Source: Streptomyces changanensis
GTDB taxonomy: Bacteria > Actinomycetota > Actinomycetes > Streptomycetales > Streptomycetaceae
Assembly: GCF_024600715.1 (NCBI RefSeq)
Contig: NZ_CP102332.1
Coordinates: 1,488,001 to 1,552,000 of the forward strand
Length of the DNA: 64,000 bases
Direction: 5' to 3'
Part shown: piece after piece, positions 56,106-64,000 of the stretch
Numbering within the stretch: position 1 is the first letter of the stretch
Layout: every line of letters begins with the position of its first letter
Made by a program: the position numbers and the translations under genes
Notes under the pieces: model-generated
The model's database searches: none
Seen by the model: only the letters and a program-made list of their open reading frames with translations
Told to the model about the DNA's origin: nothing

Positions 56106-56930
56106 CTACGCGCCCGGCCGCGACCGCTGGACGCCGCGGGCCAGTTCACCCGCCAGTTCCCGTACGGCGGCCAGCCCGGCCGCCTCGTCGGGGGCGTCGA
56201 GGATGCGCTTGACGAAGGCGGAACCGACGATCACGCCGTCGGCGAAGGTGGCGACCTCCGCGGCCTGGGCGGCGTTGGAGACGCCGAGCCCCACGCAGAC
56301 CGGCAGGTCCGTGGTGGCGCGGGTGCGCCGGACCAGGTCCGCGGCCTGCTCGCCGACGGACTCGCGGGTTCCGGTGACGCCCATGAGCGACGCCGCGTAG
56401 ACGAAGCCGGAACCCGCCGCGGTGATCTCGGCGAGCCGGGCGTCCCGGCTGCTCGGGGCGACCACGAAGACCGTGGCGAGTCCGTGCTTCTCGGCGTGCT
56501 CGCGCCACAGCGCGGACTCCTGCACGGGCAGGTCGGGCAGGATGCACCCGGCGCCGCCCGCCTCGGCCAGCTCGGCGGTGAACCGCTCGACCCCGTAGCG
56601 GTCGATCGGGTTCCAGTACGTCATGACGAGGACCGGCTTGCCGGTGGCGGCGAACGCCTCGCGGACCGTGCGCATCACGTCGGCGATCCGGACGCCGCCG
56701 CGCAGGGCGATGTCGTCGGCGGTCTGGATGACGGGGCCGTCCAGCACCGGGTCGCTGTGCGGCAGCCCGACCTCGACGACGTCCGCGCCACCGTCCAGGA
56801 CGGCCTTGACGGCGGCGATGCCACCGTCGACCGTCGGGAACCCGGCCGGGAGGTAGGCGATGAGCGCGGACCGGTCCTGCGCCTTCGCCGCGGCGAGGGT
56901 CTCGGTCAACAGCTGGATGTTCCCGCTCAC
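56106..56930 (-). CDS. trpA: Tryptophan synthase alpha chain
   Basis: Cleaves indole-3-glycerol phosphate to indole, channelled to TrpB. The 274-residue TIM barrel has catalytic Glu in [21 protein letters not shown] (note Glu and Asp), the loop-2 aspartate in [11 protein letters not shown] and the phosphate-binding [10 protein letters not shown] and [13 protein letters not shown] 56930 shares GTGA with the trpB stop. Confidence 0.98.
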   Translation of the reverse strand: MSGNIQLLTETLAAAKAQDRSALIAYLPAGFPTVDGGIAAVKAVLDGGADVVEVGLPHSDPVLDGPVIQTADDIALRGGVRIADVMRTVREAFAATGKPVLVMTYWNPIDRYGVERFTAELAEAGGAGCILPDLPVQESALWREHAEKHGLATVFVVAPSSRDARLAEITAAGSGFVYAASLMGVTGTRESVGEQAADLVRRTRATTDLPVCVGLGVSNAAQAAEVATFADGVIVGSAFVKRILDAPDEAAGLAAVRELAGELARGVQRSRPGA

Positions 56931-58213
56931 TTGGCGTCCCCCTCGATCTCCGCGACGTCCGTCTCCGCGTCGGCGGCCACGGCGGCGTCCGTGTCGTACA
57001 GCCCGAAGTACCGGGCGGCGGTGTCCATGTCCTTGTCGCCGCGGCCCGAGAGGTTGACGACGATCAGCCCGTCGGGGCCGAGCTCCCGGCCGACCTCCAG
57101 GGCCCCGGCCAGCGCGTGCGCGGACTCGATCGCCGGGATGATGCCCTCGGTGCGCGACAGCAGGCGCAGGGCGCGCATGGCCGCGTCGTCGGTGATCGCG
57201 CGGTACTCGCCGCGGCCGCTGTCCTTGAGGTGGGCGTGCTCAGGGCCGATGCCCGGGTAGTCCAGGCCGGCCGAGATGGAGTAGGGCTCGGTGATCTGCC
57301 CCTCGTCGTCCTGGAGGACGTACGAGCGGGACCCGTGCAGGATGCCCGGCTCGCCCGCGGTGAGGGTGGCGGCGTGCTCGCCGGTCTCGACGCCGTGCCC
57401 GGCCGGCTCGCAGCCGACGAGGCGGACGGAGGCGTCGGGGATGAAGGCGTGGAAGAGACCGATGGCGTTCGACCCGCCGCCGACGCAGGCGACGGCGGCG
57501 TCGGGCAGCCGACCGGTCCGCTCCAGGACCTGGCGGCGCGCCTCGACACCGATGACCCGGTGGAAGTCGCGCACCATGGCCGGGAAGGGGTGCGGGCCGG
57601 CGACGGTGCCGAAGAGGTAGTGGGTGGTGTCGACGTTGGCGACCCAGTCGCGGAACGCCTCGTTGATCGCGTCCTTGAGGGTGCGGCTGCCGGACTTCAC
57701 CGCGATGACCTCGGCGCCGAGCATGCGCATGCGGGCGACGTTGAGGGCCTGGCGCTGCGTGTCGATCTCGCCCATGTAGATGGTGCAGTCGAGGCCGAAG
57801 AGGGCGCAGGCGGTCGCGGTGGCGACGCCGTGCTGCCCGGCGCCGGTCTCGGCGATGACGCGGGTCTTGCCCATGCGCCGGGTCAGCAGGGCCTGCCCCA
57901 GCACGTTGTTGATCTTGTGCGAACCGGTGTGGTTGAGGTCCTCGCGCTTGAGGAGGATCCGGGCGCCGCCGGCGTGCTCCGCGAAGCGGGGCACCTCGGT
58001 CAGGGCACTGGGCCGGCCGGTGTAGTGGACGAGCAGGTCGTCGAGCTCGGCGGCGAACGCCGGGTCGGTCTTGGCCTTCTCGTACTCGACGGCGACCTCG
58101 TCGACGGCGGCGACGAGCGCCTCCGGGATGAACTTGCCGCCGAAGGCGCCGAAGTACCCCTGGGCGTCGGGCACCTGGCCCACGGGGTCGGGAACGAAGA
58201 ACTCGCTGGGCAT
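56927..58213 (-). CDS. trpB: Tryptophan synthase beta chain
   Basis: PLP enzyme that joins indole and serine. The 428-residue protein has the PLP lysine motif [15 protein letters not shown], the glutamate in [13 protein letters not shown] and the phosphate-cradle [10 protein letters not shown]. The C-terminus extends 20-25 acidic residues beyond the usual end. ATG 58213 follows AGGAG by 8 bases. Coupled to trpA by a 4-nt overlap. Confidence 0.98.
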   Translation of the reverse strand: MPSEFFVPDPVGQVPDAQGYFGAFGGKFIPEALVAAVDEVAVEYEKAKTDPAFAAELDDLLVHYTGRPSALTEVPRFAEHAGGARILLKREDLNHTGSHKINNVLGQALLTRRMGKTRVIAETGAGQHGVATATACALFGLDCTIYMGEIDTQRQALNVARMRMLGAEVIAVKSGSRTLKDAINEAFRDWVANVDTTHYLFGTVAGPHPFPAMVRDFHRVIGVEARRQVLERTGRLPDAAVACVGGGSNAIGLFHAFIPDASVRLVGCEPAGHGVETGEHAATLTAGEPGILHGSRSYVLQDDEGQITEPYSISAGLDYPGIGPEHAHLKDSGRGEYRAITDDAAMRALRLLSRTEGIIPAIESAHALAGALEVGRELGPDGLIVVNLSGRGDKDMDTAARYFGLYDTDAAVAADAETDVAEIEGDAK

Positions 58214-58350
58214 GTGGAGACTCCTACGGGGGCGACGGCCCCCGGCGTGTCCGGGATGACGTGGTGGGAACGTGGTGGTGACACACGTGTGCGCCGCGTC
58301 GGCCGGGGAGCCGCGGGCCGCCGTCCGCGGCGGCCCGGTGGGAGGGGTCC

Positions 58351-58593
58351 TCAGTGCTCCCCGCGGCGCGGGGCGCGCCATCGCATGCCGTTCACCTGGC
58401 CCGGCTCGTCACCGATGACGTACCGCACCCGGCGGCCGTGGACGCGCCGCGCGGGGGCGCGGCAACCGCGGGGGCGGCAGCCGCGGGCCAGACGGGCGTA
58501 CGCCCCGGAGGGGGCCTGTGCCGCCGTCACGCGCACGCGCGCGCCCAGGCCCGGGAGGGGCCGGGGCGCGGGGCGGGCGACGGCGGTGGACAC
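58351..58593 (-). CDS. trpM: TrpM, small tryptophan-operon modulator
   Basis: An 80-residue very basic protein between trpC and trpB. The conserved C-terminal block [19 protein letters not shown]...[18 protein letters not shown] is that of Streptomyces TrpM (earlier trpX), reported to modulate Trp biosynthesis and development in S. coelicolor. Net charge is strongly positive; two Cys are in the RGCRPRGCR repeat. GTG 58593 begins 7 bases after the trpC stop, consistent with reinitiation. A 137-base gap without clear structure separates it from trpB. Confidence 0.85.
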   Translation of the reverse strand: MSTAVARPAPRPLPGLGARVRVTAAQAPSGAYARLARGCRPRGCRAPARRVHGRRVRYVIGDEPGQVNGMRWRAPRRGEH

Positions 58594-58599
58594 GGTGGG

Positions 58600-59409
58600 T
58601 CAGTCCCGTCCGTGCCGCAGGGCCGGGTGGGCGCCGGCGGCGACCAGGTCGGCCACGGCGGCCTTGGGGTCGCGCCCGGTGACGAGGGACTCGCCGACGA
58701 GCACGGCGTCGGCGCCGGTGTTGGCGTAGGCGATGAGGTCGTGCGGGCCGCGGACGCCGGACTCGGCGACCTTGACGATGCCGGCCGGGATCTCCGGGAC
58801 GACCCGCTCGAACGTGGAGCGGTCCACCTTGAGAGTCTTGAGGTCGCGGGCGTTGACGCCGATGATGCGGGCGCCCGCGTCGACGGCGCGCTCGACCTCC
58901 TCCTCGTCGTGGACCTCGACGAGCGGGGTGAGGCCGATGGACTCGGCCCGCTCGATGAGCGAGACCAGCGCGGGCTGGTCGAGGGCGGCGACGATCAGCA
59001 GGGCGAGGTCGGCGCCGTGGGCGCGGGCCTCCCACAGCTGGTAGGCGGTGACGATGAAGTCCTTGCGCAGGACGGGGATGTCCACGCGGGCGCGGACGGC
59101 TTCCAGGTCGGCCAGGGAGCCGCCGAAGCGCCGCTGCTCGGTGAGGACGGAGATGACGGCCGCGCCGCCCGCCTCGTAGTCCGCGGCGAGCCCGGCGGGG
59201 TCGGCGATCGCGGCCAGCGCGCCCTTGGAGGGGCTGGAGCGCTTGACCTCGCAGATGACCTGGACGCCCTCGCCTCGCAGGGCGGCGACGCCGTCCCGGG
59301 CCTGGGGCGCCTTGGCGGCCCGCTCCTTGAGCTCGTCGAGGGAGACCCGCGCCTGTCGCTCTGCGAGGTCGGCGCGGACGCCTTCGATGATCTCGTCGAG
59401 CACACTCAC
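58600..59409 (-). CDS. trpC: Indole-3-glycerol phosphate synthase
   Basis: Closes the indole ring from CdRP. The 269-residue TIM barrel shows [18 protein letters not shown], the catalytic Lys in [11 protein letters not shown], the second Lys in VLRKDFIV, Glu in EVHDEEE, the [13 protein letters not shown] NARDL loop and the phosphate site [13 protein letters not shown] 59409 is taken (GGGGG 8 bases upstream); the GTG two codons later (59403) is possible. It is a separate gene, not fused to trpF. Confidence 0.97.
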   Translation of the reverse strand: MSVLDEIIEGVRADLAERQARVSLDELKERAAKAPQARDGVAALRGEGVQVICEVKRSSPSKGALAAIADPAGLAADYEAGGAAVISVLTEQRRFGGSLADLEAVRARVDIPVLRKDFIVTAYQLWEARAHGADLALLIVAALDQPALVSLIERAESIGLTPLVEVHDEEEVERAVDAGARIIGVNARDLKTLKVDRSTFERVVPEIPAGIVKVAESGVRGPHDLIAYANTGADAVLVGESLVTGRDPKAAVADLVAAGAHPALRHGRD

Positions 59410-59659
59410 GCGAGAGGCCCCCTTCCGGGAGGGTGGTGATTGATCAAGCCGGACACCTCGATGGTATCCGCAGGAGGGGCCCACGTCCGCATCCGGTCCG
59501 CGCCAGGACGCTGACCAGCGCCTTCACGGAGCCCGTCCGGCGGCCTCACGCGGCCGCCGACGGCCTCACCGCCCGCCCGGGCCTCACCGGCCCGCCCCGG
59601 CTTCGCGAGGCCGTCCGGGCTTCACCGCTCCGTCCGGGCTTCAGGGGGCCGTCCGGGCT
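59410..59659. other. Gap between DUF2752 gene and trpC, with degenerate repeats
   Basis: The right half (about 59580-59665) contains four imperfect copies of CCGTCCGGGCTTCAC-like units (near 59611, 59630, 59651 and weaker further left). No Trp-rich leader peptide or attenuator is evident before trpC. A trpC-specific promoter may lie near 59460 but is not clear. Confidence 0.45.
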
Positions 59660-60223
59660 TCACGGGACGAGCGCGGAGCCGAAGGGCAGGTTGCGGACCA
59701 CGGTGAAGACGGCCCACACGCCACCGATCAGCCACAGCTGCCAGGGCGCCGGGTCGAGCCGGGAAGGTCGCCCCCGCACCGCCCTGACCAGCCACCACAC
59801 CATGAACACGGCGAAGGCGGCGTAACCGGCGACGGCCATCGCGTTGGCCCCGAGGGCCCCGGCGAGGTCGCCGTGGACGAAGGCGTGGGCGCTGCGCAGC
59901 CCGCCGCAGCCGGGGCAGTACAGGCCGGTGTACCGCAGGAGCGGGCAGGCCGGGTAGTGGCCTGGTTCGTTGGGGTCGACGGTGCCGACGTACGCGAACG
60001 CCGCCGCGACCCCGGCGAGGGCGCCCAGCGGCGGCAGCAGCCTGCGGCGCAGCGGCGGCGGGGGCCCCGCCGGGCGTGACGCGCGGGCGGGCTCCGTCAC
60101 GCCGGCGGGCGGGTCCGGTTCCCCGACAGGCGGGTGCGGCGCGCCCGGGTGCGGCGGGCCGTACGGGGCGGTGGGGCGGGGCGGGTGCGTCCCGGCCGGG
60201 TGCGGGGGTGTCGTGGCGTCCAC
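59660..60223 (-). CDS. DUF2752 membrane protein of the trp cluster
   Basis: The 187-residue protein has a Pro-rich cytoplasmic N-terminus (about 1-58), a membrane helix (62-80), the DUF2752 signature CPLLRYTGLYCPGCGGLRSAHAFVHGDL (about 98-125, with CPGCGG) and two further helices. The family is of unknown function and often follows trp or hotdog genes in actinobacteria. GTG 60223 is the only good start; the Pro-rich part makes the true N-terminus uncertain. Confidence 0.85.
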   Translation of the reverse strand: MDATTPPHPAGTHPPRPTAPYGPPHPGAPHPPVGEPDPPAGVTEPARASRPAGPPPPLRRRLLPPLGALAGVAAAFAYVGTVDPNEPGHYPACPLLRYTGLYCPGCGGLRSAHAFVHGDLAGALGANAMAVAGYAAFAVFMVWWLVRAVRGRPSRLDPAPWQLWLIGGVWAVFTVVRNLPFGSALVP

Positions 60224-60310
60224 CCGCCGATTGTCACCGCTCGTACGGGGCGGCGCAGCCCGGCCGGGGCCGGACCGCGCCCCGTGTCGGACCGGGGTGG
60301 GCCGGTCGGC

Positions 60311-60550
60311 TCAGGCGCCGGCCGCCGCGCGGCGCGCCTCGGCGTGCTCCTGCGACTCCTTGGGCATCCCGAGGCCGGCGGCCTTCATCACGGCGCCGAC
60401 GACACCGCCGAGCAGGACGAGGCCGATACCGGCCCAGAAGCCGAGCGGGTTGGCCGCCACCATGAAGGCACCGGCGACGCAGAAGCCGATGAAGGAGATG
60501 GTGACGCCGGTCCAGGCGGCCGGGGTGTGTCCGTGGGCGCTGCCCGCCAT
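60311..60550 (-). CDS. HGxxPAAW-motif small membrane protein
   Basis: The 79-residue protein opens MAGSAHGHTPAAWTGV, the HGxxPAAW motif that names this actinobacterial family, followed by two membrane helices (about 15-33 and 37-58) and a basic tail. Function unknown. GAGGAG 6 bases upstream fixes the ATG. It is always seen near trp genes in Streptomyces as far as I recall. Confidence 0.92.
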   Translation of the reverse strand: MAGSAHGHTPAAWTGVTISFIGFCVAGAFMVAANPLGFWAGIGLVLLGGVVGAVMKAAGLGMPKESQEHAEARRAAAGA

Positions 60551-60685
60551 GAGTTGCTCCTCGTTGATGTCGCTCTGTGGTGAGGCCCTGCCGAGTGCGG
60601 ACGCTCGCGGCCATTCTTCCGCACGCGCGCCCGCCGGGTGACCCGGGGGTGCGCCGCACGCGTCGGCCGGTCGCGGCGGGTGCCG

Positions 60686-61333
60686 TCAGGTGCGGTCGGT
60701 GGGGTCCTCGCCGCGGTCCAGGGCCTTCCACAGCTCGTCGGGCCGGTCGGGGTCGGCCTCGCGGCGGGCGCCCCGCGCGCGGGGGCCGCCGTCGCGCTCG
60801 TACCGGCCGGACATGGTCGGCCAGGAGGAGCCGTGGCGCAGGGCGAGGAGCCCGGCGGCGAGGATCAGCAGGGCCGCCACGGCCGTGACGTAGGGCCAGG
60901 CCGTCTGGGTGAGGGCGGCGGCGCGCGCGGCGGTGTCCCCGGTGGCGCGGGCGGCCGCCTCGTCGAGCGCCGCGCGGTCGTACGCGCCGGCGACGGCCGC
61001 GGCGGCCGCGCCGGCACCGCTCAGCGTCAGGAGCAGGGCGACGAGGCGGCGGCCGGTCCCGCGCGCGGCGAGGACGGCGACCAGGGCGGCGAGCCCGACG
61101 ACGGCCAGGGCGGTGGGCACCCCGGTGATGTCACCCCCGGCCGCCTCCAGGGTGACGGTGCCGCCGGGGCCGGCGACCCGCCCCTCGGTCCAGGTCCGGC
61201 CGGAGGCGAGCAGCACGACGGCGGCCCCGGCGCCACCGAGGAGCAGGGCCGCGGCGAGGCTGCGGCGGGCGCCCGGGGCGGACGCCTCGCCCTGGCCGGC
61301 GGCACGGGGCTGGGGTTCGGGTGCGGCACTCAC
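60686..61333 (-). CDS. TIGR02234 Trp-associated membrane protein
   Basis: The 215-residue protein matches the actinobacterial family TIGR02234 (trp-operon-associated membrane protein): four hydrophobic helices (about 25-45, 70-90, 98-118, 143-163), the segment LLASGRTWTEGRVAG after helix 1 and a charged C-terminal tail. Role unknown, but its constant place after trpE suggests a link to Trp metabolism or transport. GTG 61333 is chosen for GGGGGA about 9 bases upstream; ATG 61351, 4 bases after the trpE stop, is the alternative. Confidence 0.88.
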   Translation of the reverse strand: MSAAPEPQPRAAGQGEASAPGARRSLAAALLLGGAGAAVVLLASGRTWTEGRVAGPGGTVTLEAAGGDITGVPTALAVVGLAALVAVLAARGTGRRLVALLLTLSGAGAAAAAVAGAYDRAALDEAAARATGDTAARAAALTQTAWPYVTAVAALLILAAGLLALRHGSSWPTMSGRYERDGGPRARGARREADPDRPDELWKALDRGEDPTDRT

Positions 61334-61355
61334 GTACCCACTATCCCCCATGCCG

Positions 61356-62843
61356 TCAGACGTGGTTCATCCGGTTGGCGGTGTGCACGGCGCGGAGCAC
61401 CGCGGCCGCCTTGTTGCGGCACTCGGCGTCCTCCGCGACCGGGTCGGAGTCGGCGACGACACCGGCCCCCGCCTGGACGTAGGCGGTGCCGTCGCGCAGC
61501 AGCGCGGTGCGGATGGCGATGGCGGTGTCCGAGTCGCCCGCGAAGTCGAGGTAGCCGACGGCCCCGCCGTACAGGCCGCGCCTGCCGGGCTCCAGCTCCT
61601 CGATGATCTGCATGGCGCGCGGCTTGGGCGCGCCCGACAGGGTGCCCGCCGGGAAGCAGGCGGTCAGCACGTCGAAGGCGGTGCGTCCCTCGGCGACCCG
61701 GCCGGTCACCGTGGAGACGATGTGCATGACGTGCGAGTACCGCTCGATGGACATGAAGTCGACGACCTCGACGGAGCCCGGCTCGCACACCCGGCCGAGG
61801 TCGTTGCGGCCGAGGTCGACGAGCATGAGGTGCTCGGCGCGCTCCTTCGCGTCGGCGATCAGCTCGTCGGCGAGGGCCTGGTCCTCCTGCGGGGTGGCGC
61901 CGCGCGGCCGGGTGCCGGCGATGGGGTGCACCATGGCCCGCCCGTCCTCCACCTTGACCAGGGCCTCGGGGCTGGAGCCGACGACGTCGAAGCCCTCGAA
62001 GCGGAACAGGTACATGTACGGGGAGGGGTTGGTGGCGCGCAGGACCCGGTAGACGTCCAGGGCGCTCGCCGTGCACGGCGTCTCGAACCGCTGCGAGGGC
62101 ACCACCTGGAACGCCTCGCCGGCGCGGATGCGCTCCTTCACGTCGTCGACGGCCCGCTGGTACGCCTCACCGCCCCACAGGGCGGTGTAGGCGGGCAGCT
62201 CCGACGGCGGCAGGACGGCGGAGGCGGACTCGGCCGGCTCGGTGAGGTCGGCCTGCATCGCGTCGAGCCGGGCGACGGCGTCCGCGTACGCCTCGTCGAC
62301 GCCGGTCTGGAGGTCGTTGTGGTTGATCGCGTTGGCGATCAGCAGCACCGTGCCGTCCCAGTGGTCGAGCACGGCGAGGTCCGAGGTGAGCAGCATGGTC
62401 AGCTCGGGCAGCCGCAGGTCGTCCGTGCCGTGGTCACCGATGCGCTCCAGGCGGCGCACCACGTCGTAACCGAGGTAGCCGACCATGCCGCCGGTGAAGG
62501 GCGGCATCCCGGAGGCCAGGTCGCGCGGGGTGTGCAGGGCCTCGACGGTGGCGCGGAGGGCCTTCAGCGGGTCCCCGTCGACGGGGACGCCGACGGGCGG
62601 GGTGCCGAGCCAGTGGGCCTGTCCGTCCCGGGTGGTCAGGGTGGCGGCGCTGCGCACGCCGACGAACGAGTACCGGGACCAGGAGCGGCCGTTCTCGGCG
62701 GACTCCAGGAGGAAGGTGCCCGGGCGCTCCGCGGCGAGCTTGCGGTACAGCCCGACCGGGGTGTCGCCGTCCGCGAGCAGGCGGCGACTGACGGGGATCA
62801 CTCGGCGGTCGGCCGCCAGCTTCCGGAAGGTCTCGAGGTCCAT
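61356..62843 (-). CDS. trpE: Anthranilate synthase component I
   Basis: Commits chorismate to tryptophan. The 495-residue protein has the LLES tryptophan-feedback element ([19 protein letters not shown], about 44-62) and the chorismate-binding domain with [35 protein letters not shown] and [17 protein letters not shown]. The glutaminase subunit TrpG is not fused and not in the window. It follows hisI by 11 bases. Confidence 0.97.
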   Translation of the reverse strand: MDLETFRKLAADRRVIPVSRRLLADGDTPVGLYRKLAAERPGTFLLESAENGRSWSRYSFVGVRSAATLTTRDGQAHWLGTPPVGVPVDGDPLKALRATVEALHTPRDLASGMPPFTGGMVGYLGYDVVRRLERIGDHGTDDLRLPELTMLLTSDLAVLDHWDGTVLLIANAINHNDLQTGVDEAYADAVARLDAMQADLTEPAESASAVLPPSELPAYTALWGGEAYQRAVDDVKERIRAGEAFQVVPSQRFETPCTASALDVYRVLRATNPSPYMYLFRFEGFDVVGSSPEALVKVEDGRAMVHPIAGTRPRGATPQEDQALADELIADAKERAEHLMLVDLGRNDLGRVCEPGSVEVVDFMSIERYSHVMHIVSTVTGRVAEGRTAFDVLTACFPAGTLSGAPKPRAMQIIEELEPGRRGLYGGAVGYLDFAGDSDTAIAIRTALLRDGTAYVQAGAGVVADSDPVAEDAECRNKAAAVLRAVHTANRMNHV

Positions 62844-62854
62844 GGCGCCCGACC

Positions 62855-63205
62855 CTACTCGCCCAGGGGCAGCACGTCGGCGTCGAAGCAGGTCCGGGCC
62901 CCGGTGTGGCAGGCGGCGCCGACCTGGTCGACCCGGACGAGGAGGGTGTCGGCGTCGCAGTCGAGCGCGACGGACTTGACGTGCTGGACGTGGCCGGAGG
63001 TGTCGCCCTTGACCCAGTACTCCTGGCGGCTGCGCGACCAGTAGGTGCAGCGACCGGTGGTGAGGGTGCGGTGCAGGGCCTCGTCGTCCATCCAGCCGAG
63101 CATGAGCACCTCGCCGGTGTCGTACTGCTGGGCGATGGCCGGGACCAGCCCGTCGGGGCTGCGCTTGAGACGGGCGGCGATGGCCGGGTCAAGGTTGCTG
63201 GTCAT
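62855..63205 (-). CDS. hisI: Phosphoribosyl-AMP cyclohydrolase
   Basis: Third step of histidine synthesis. The 116-residue monofunctional HisI has [35 protein letters not shown], the metal site DCDADTLLV and zinc cysteines in [11 protein letters not shown]. It appears to be the first gene of the transcript that runs into trpE, joining His and Trp synthesis. The remaining his genes are elsewhere. Confidence 0.97.
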   Translation of the reverse strand: MTSNLDPAIAARLKRSPDGLVPAIAQQYDTGEVLMLGWMDDEALHRTLTTGRCTYWSRSRQEYWVKGDTSGHVQHVKSVALDCDADTLLVRVDQVGAACHTGARTCFDADVLPLGE

Positions 63206-63288
63206 GCGGCCATTGTGCCGCGCGGCGGGGGCCGGTTCCGGCCGCGTCCACTGGGCGGACCGGGGGGCGCCCCCTTACCCTTGCGGTC

Positions 63289-63921
63289 ATGTCCACCCAT
63301 GCCAAGCGTGAACGACTGCTCCTCGCCGACCTGTTGGAGGCCGCGGGGCCCGACGCTCCGACCCTGTGCGACGGCTGGACCACCCGCGAGCTGGCTGCGC
63401 ACGTGGTGGTGCGCGAGCGCCGCCCGGACGCGGCGGCCGGCGTCCTGATCGGCCCGCTGAAGGGCCGGCTGGAGCGGGTCCAGGCGGAGTTCGCGGCCAA
63501 GCCGTACGCCGAGCTCGTGCAGCTGGTCCGGGGCGGCCCGCCCCGGATGTCGCCCTTCTCGATCAAGCAGGTCGACGAGGGGGCGAACACGGTCGAGTTC
63601 TACGTCCACTCCGAGGACGTCCGGCGGGCCCAGCCGGACTGGTCCCCGCGCGAGATCGACCCGGTCTTCGCGGACACCCTGTGGGCGCGCCTGGAGAAGC
63701 TCGCCCGCCTCTCCGCCCGCCGCTGCCCCGTCGGCCTCGTCCTGCGCCGCACCGACGGGCAGACGGCCGTCGCCCGCCGCGGCACCCCCGTGGTGACGGT
63801 GACCGGCGAGCCCTCGGAGCTGCTGATGTTCCTGTACGGCCGCCAGGAGGTCGCCCGGGTCGAACTGGACGGCGACAAGGAGGCGGTGGCGCGGGTGGCC
63901 GAGGCCAGACTGGGCATCTGA
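63289..63921 (+). CDS. TIGR03085 family protein (mycothiol-dependent-isomerase-like)
   Basis: The 210-residue protein has the DinB/maleylpyruvate-isomerase-like N-terminal metal-binding helix bundle (LLADLLEAAGPDAPTLCDGWTTRELAAHVVVRERRPDAAAG; His in AAHVV) and the TIGR03085 segments FSIKQVDEGANTVEFYVHSEDVRRAQPDW. The typical metal ligands (His, Glu, His in VHSEDV) are present. Function is unknown; mycothiol-linked roles are proposed for relatives. It is divergent from hisI across 83 bases. Confidence 0.9.
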   Translation: MSTHAKRERLLLADLLEAAGPDAPTLCDGWTTRELAAHVVVRERRPDAAAGVLIGPLKGRLERVQAEFAAKPYAELVQLVRGGPPRMSPFSIKQVDEGANTVEFYVHSEDVRRAQPDWSPREIDPVFADTLWARLEKLARLSARRCPVGLVLRRTDGQTAVARRGTPVVTVTGEPSELLMFLYGRQEVARVELDGDKEAVARVAEARLGI

Positions 63922-63947
63922 CCGCGCCGGACCGCGCACGAGCGCCC

Positions 63948-63968
63948 GCGCCGGGGCCGCGCCGGCGC
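63948..63968 (+). terminator. Possible terminator after the TIGR03085 gene
   Basis: A 7-bp perfect stem (GCGCCGG / CCGGCGC) with a 7-base loop 27 bases after the stop. The last 79 bases of the window hold no gene. Confidence 0.35.
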
Positions 63969-64000
63969 CCGACGGGAGCAGCACACGGGCGTCCACCGGC

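Noticed and set aside
59410..59660. trp leader peptide with attenuator before trpC
   Set aside because: No short frame with adjacent Trp codons and no alternative hairpins were seen.

Overview
The window reads as a stretch of chromosome core from a Streptomyces or very close actinomycete. The evidence is very high G+C with third-position G/C bias, frequent GTG starts, a long chaplin with a sortase signal, an ANTAR response regulator, trpM inside the trp genes, a TrpM/TIGR02234/HGxxPAAW trp cluster, a TIGR03085 protein, and long antisense shadow frames in nearly every gene. The gene order (coaE, rpsA, polA, liv genes, ANTAR regulator, pyk, gltBD, lgt, trp genes, hisI) matches what I recall of the S. 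coelicolor chromosome. I see no insertion sequence, prophage, CRISPR array, rRNA or antibiotic cluster.

Layout. 1-6.6 kb: end of a DUF2293 gene, a cell-wall-anchored long chaplin, an unknown protein, and a SWIM zinc-finger protein translationally coupled to an SNF2-family helicase. 6.7-10.1 kb: TPR protein, CoaE, PAC2 protein and a secreted beta-helix protein whose HrdB-type promoter carries a DasR-like box. 10.3-15.6 kb: rpsA with a clear promoter, then a methyltransferase-hrpB pair. 16.2-24.9 kb: a secreted lytic transglycosylase, a DUF4184 membrane protein, polA, an FdhF/YdeP-type oxidoreductase and a hotdog thioesterase.

24.9-30.7 kb: a complete branched-chain amino-acid ABC importer (livJ, livH, livM, livG, livF in transcription order). 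The four transporter genes overlap by 4 nt each, and a strong hairpin separates livJ from livH. LivG carries an unusual acidic tail of about 185 residues. 31.1-34.3 kb: ANTAR response regulator, an atypical 75-nt tRNA with a CAA anticodon but no long variable arm, pyruvate kinase and a SIMPL protein. 34.4-40.9 kb: Tat-exported 5'-nucleotidase, a stand-alone SidA/IucD-type N-monooxygenase, PepN and chorismate mutase. 41.0-46 kb: secreted trypsin, an HExxH protein with a C-terminal zinc-ribbon-like motif followed by an ankyrin/HEAT protein, and a VWA protein coupled to a VOC protein.

46.1-53.3 kb: glutamate synthase (gltB-gltD, 8-nt overlap) with a GlnR-like site upstream, and a VIT1-type iron/manganese transporter with an IdeR/DmdR-like iron box. 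53.8-63.2 kb: lgt, a DsbA-like membrane-anchored protein, and a long leftward set hisI-trpE-TIGR02234-HGxxPAAW-DUF2752-trpC-trpM-trpB-trpA. No trpD, trpG or trpF is present here. A TIGR03085 gene closes the window.

Most genes are housekeeping. The items most worth a second look are the tRNA, the predicted DasR, iron and GlnR sites, the low-complexity tails on LivG, Lgt and the DsbA-like protein, the HExxH/ankyrin pair, and several intergenic tandem repeats.
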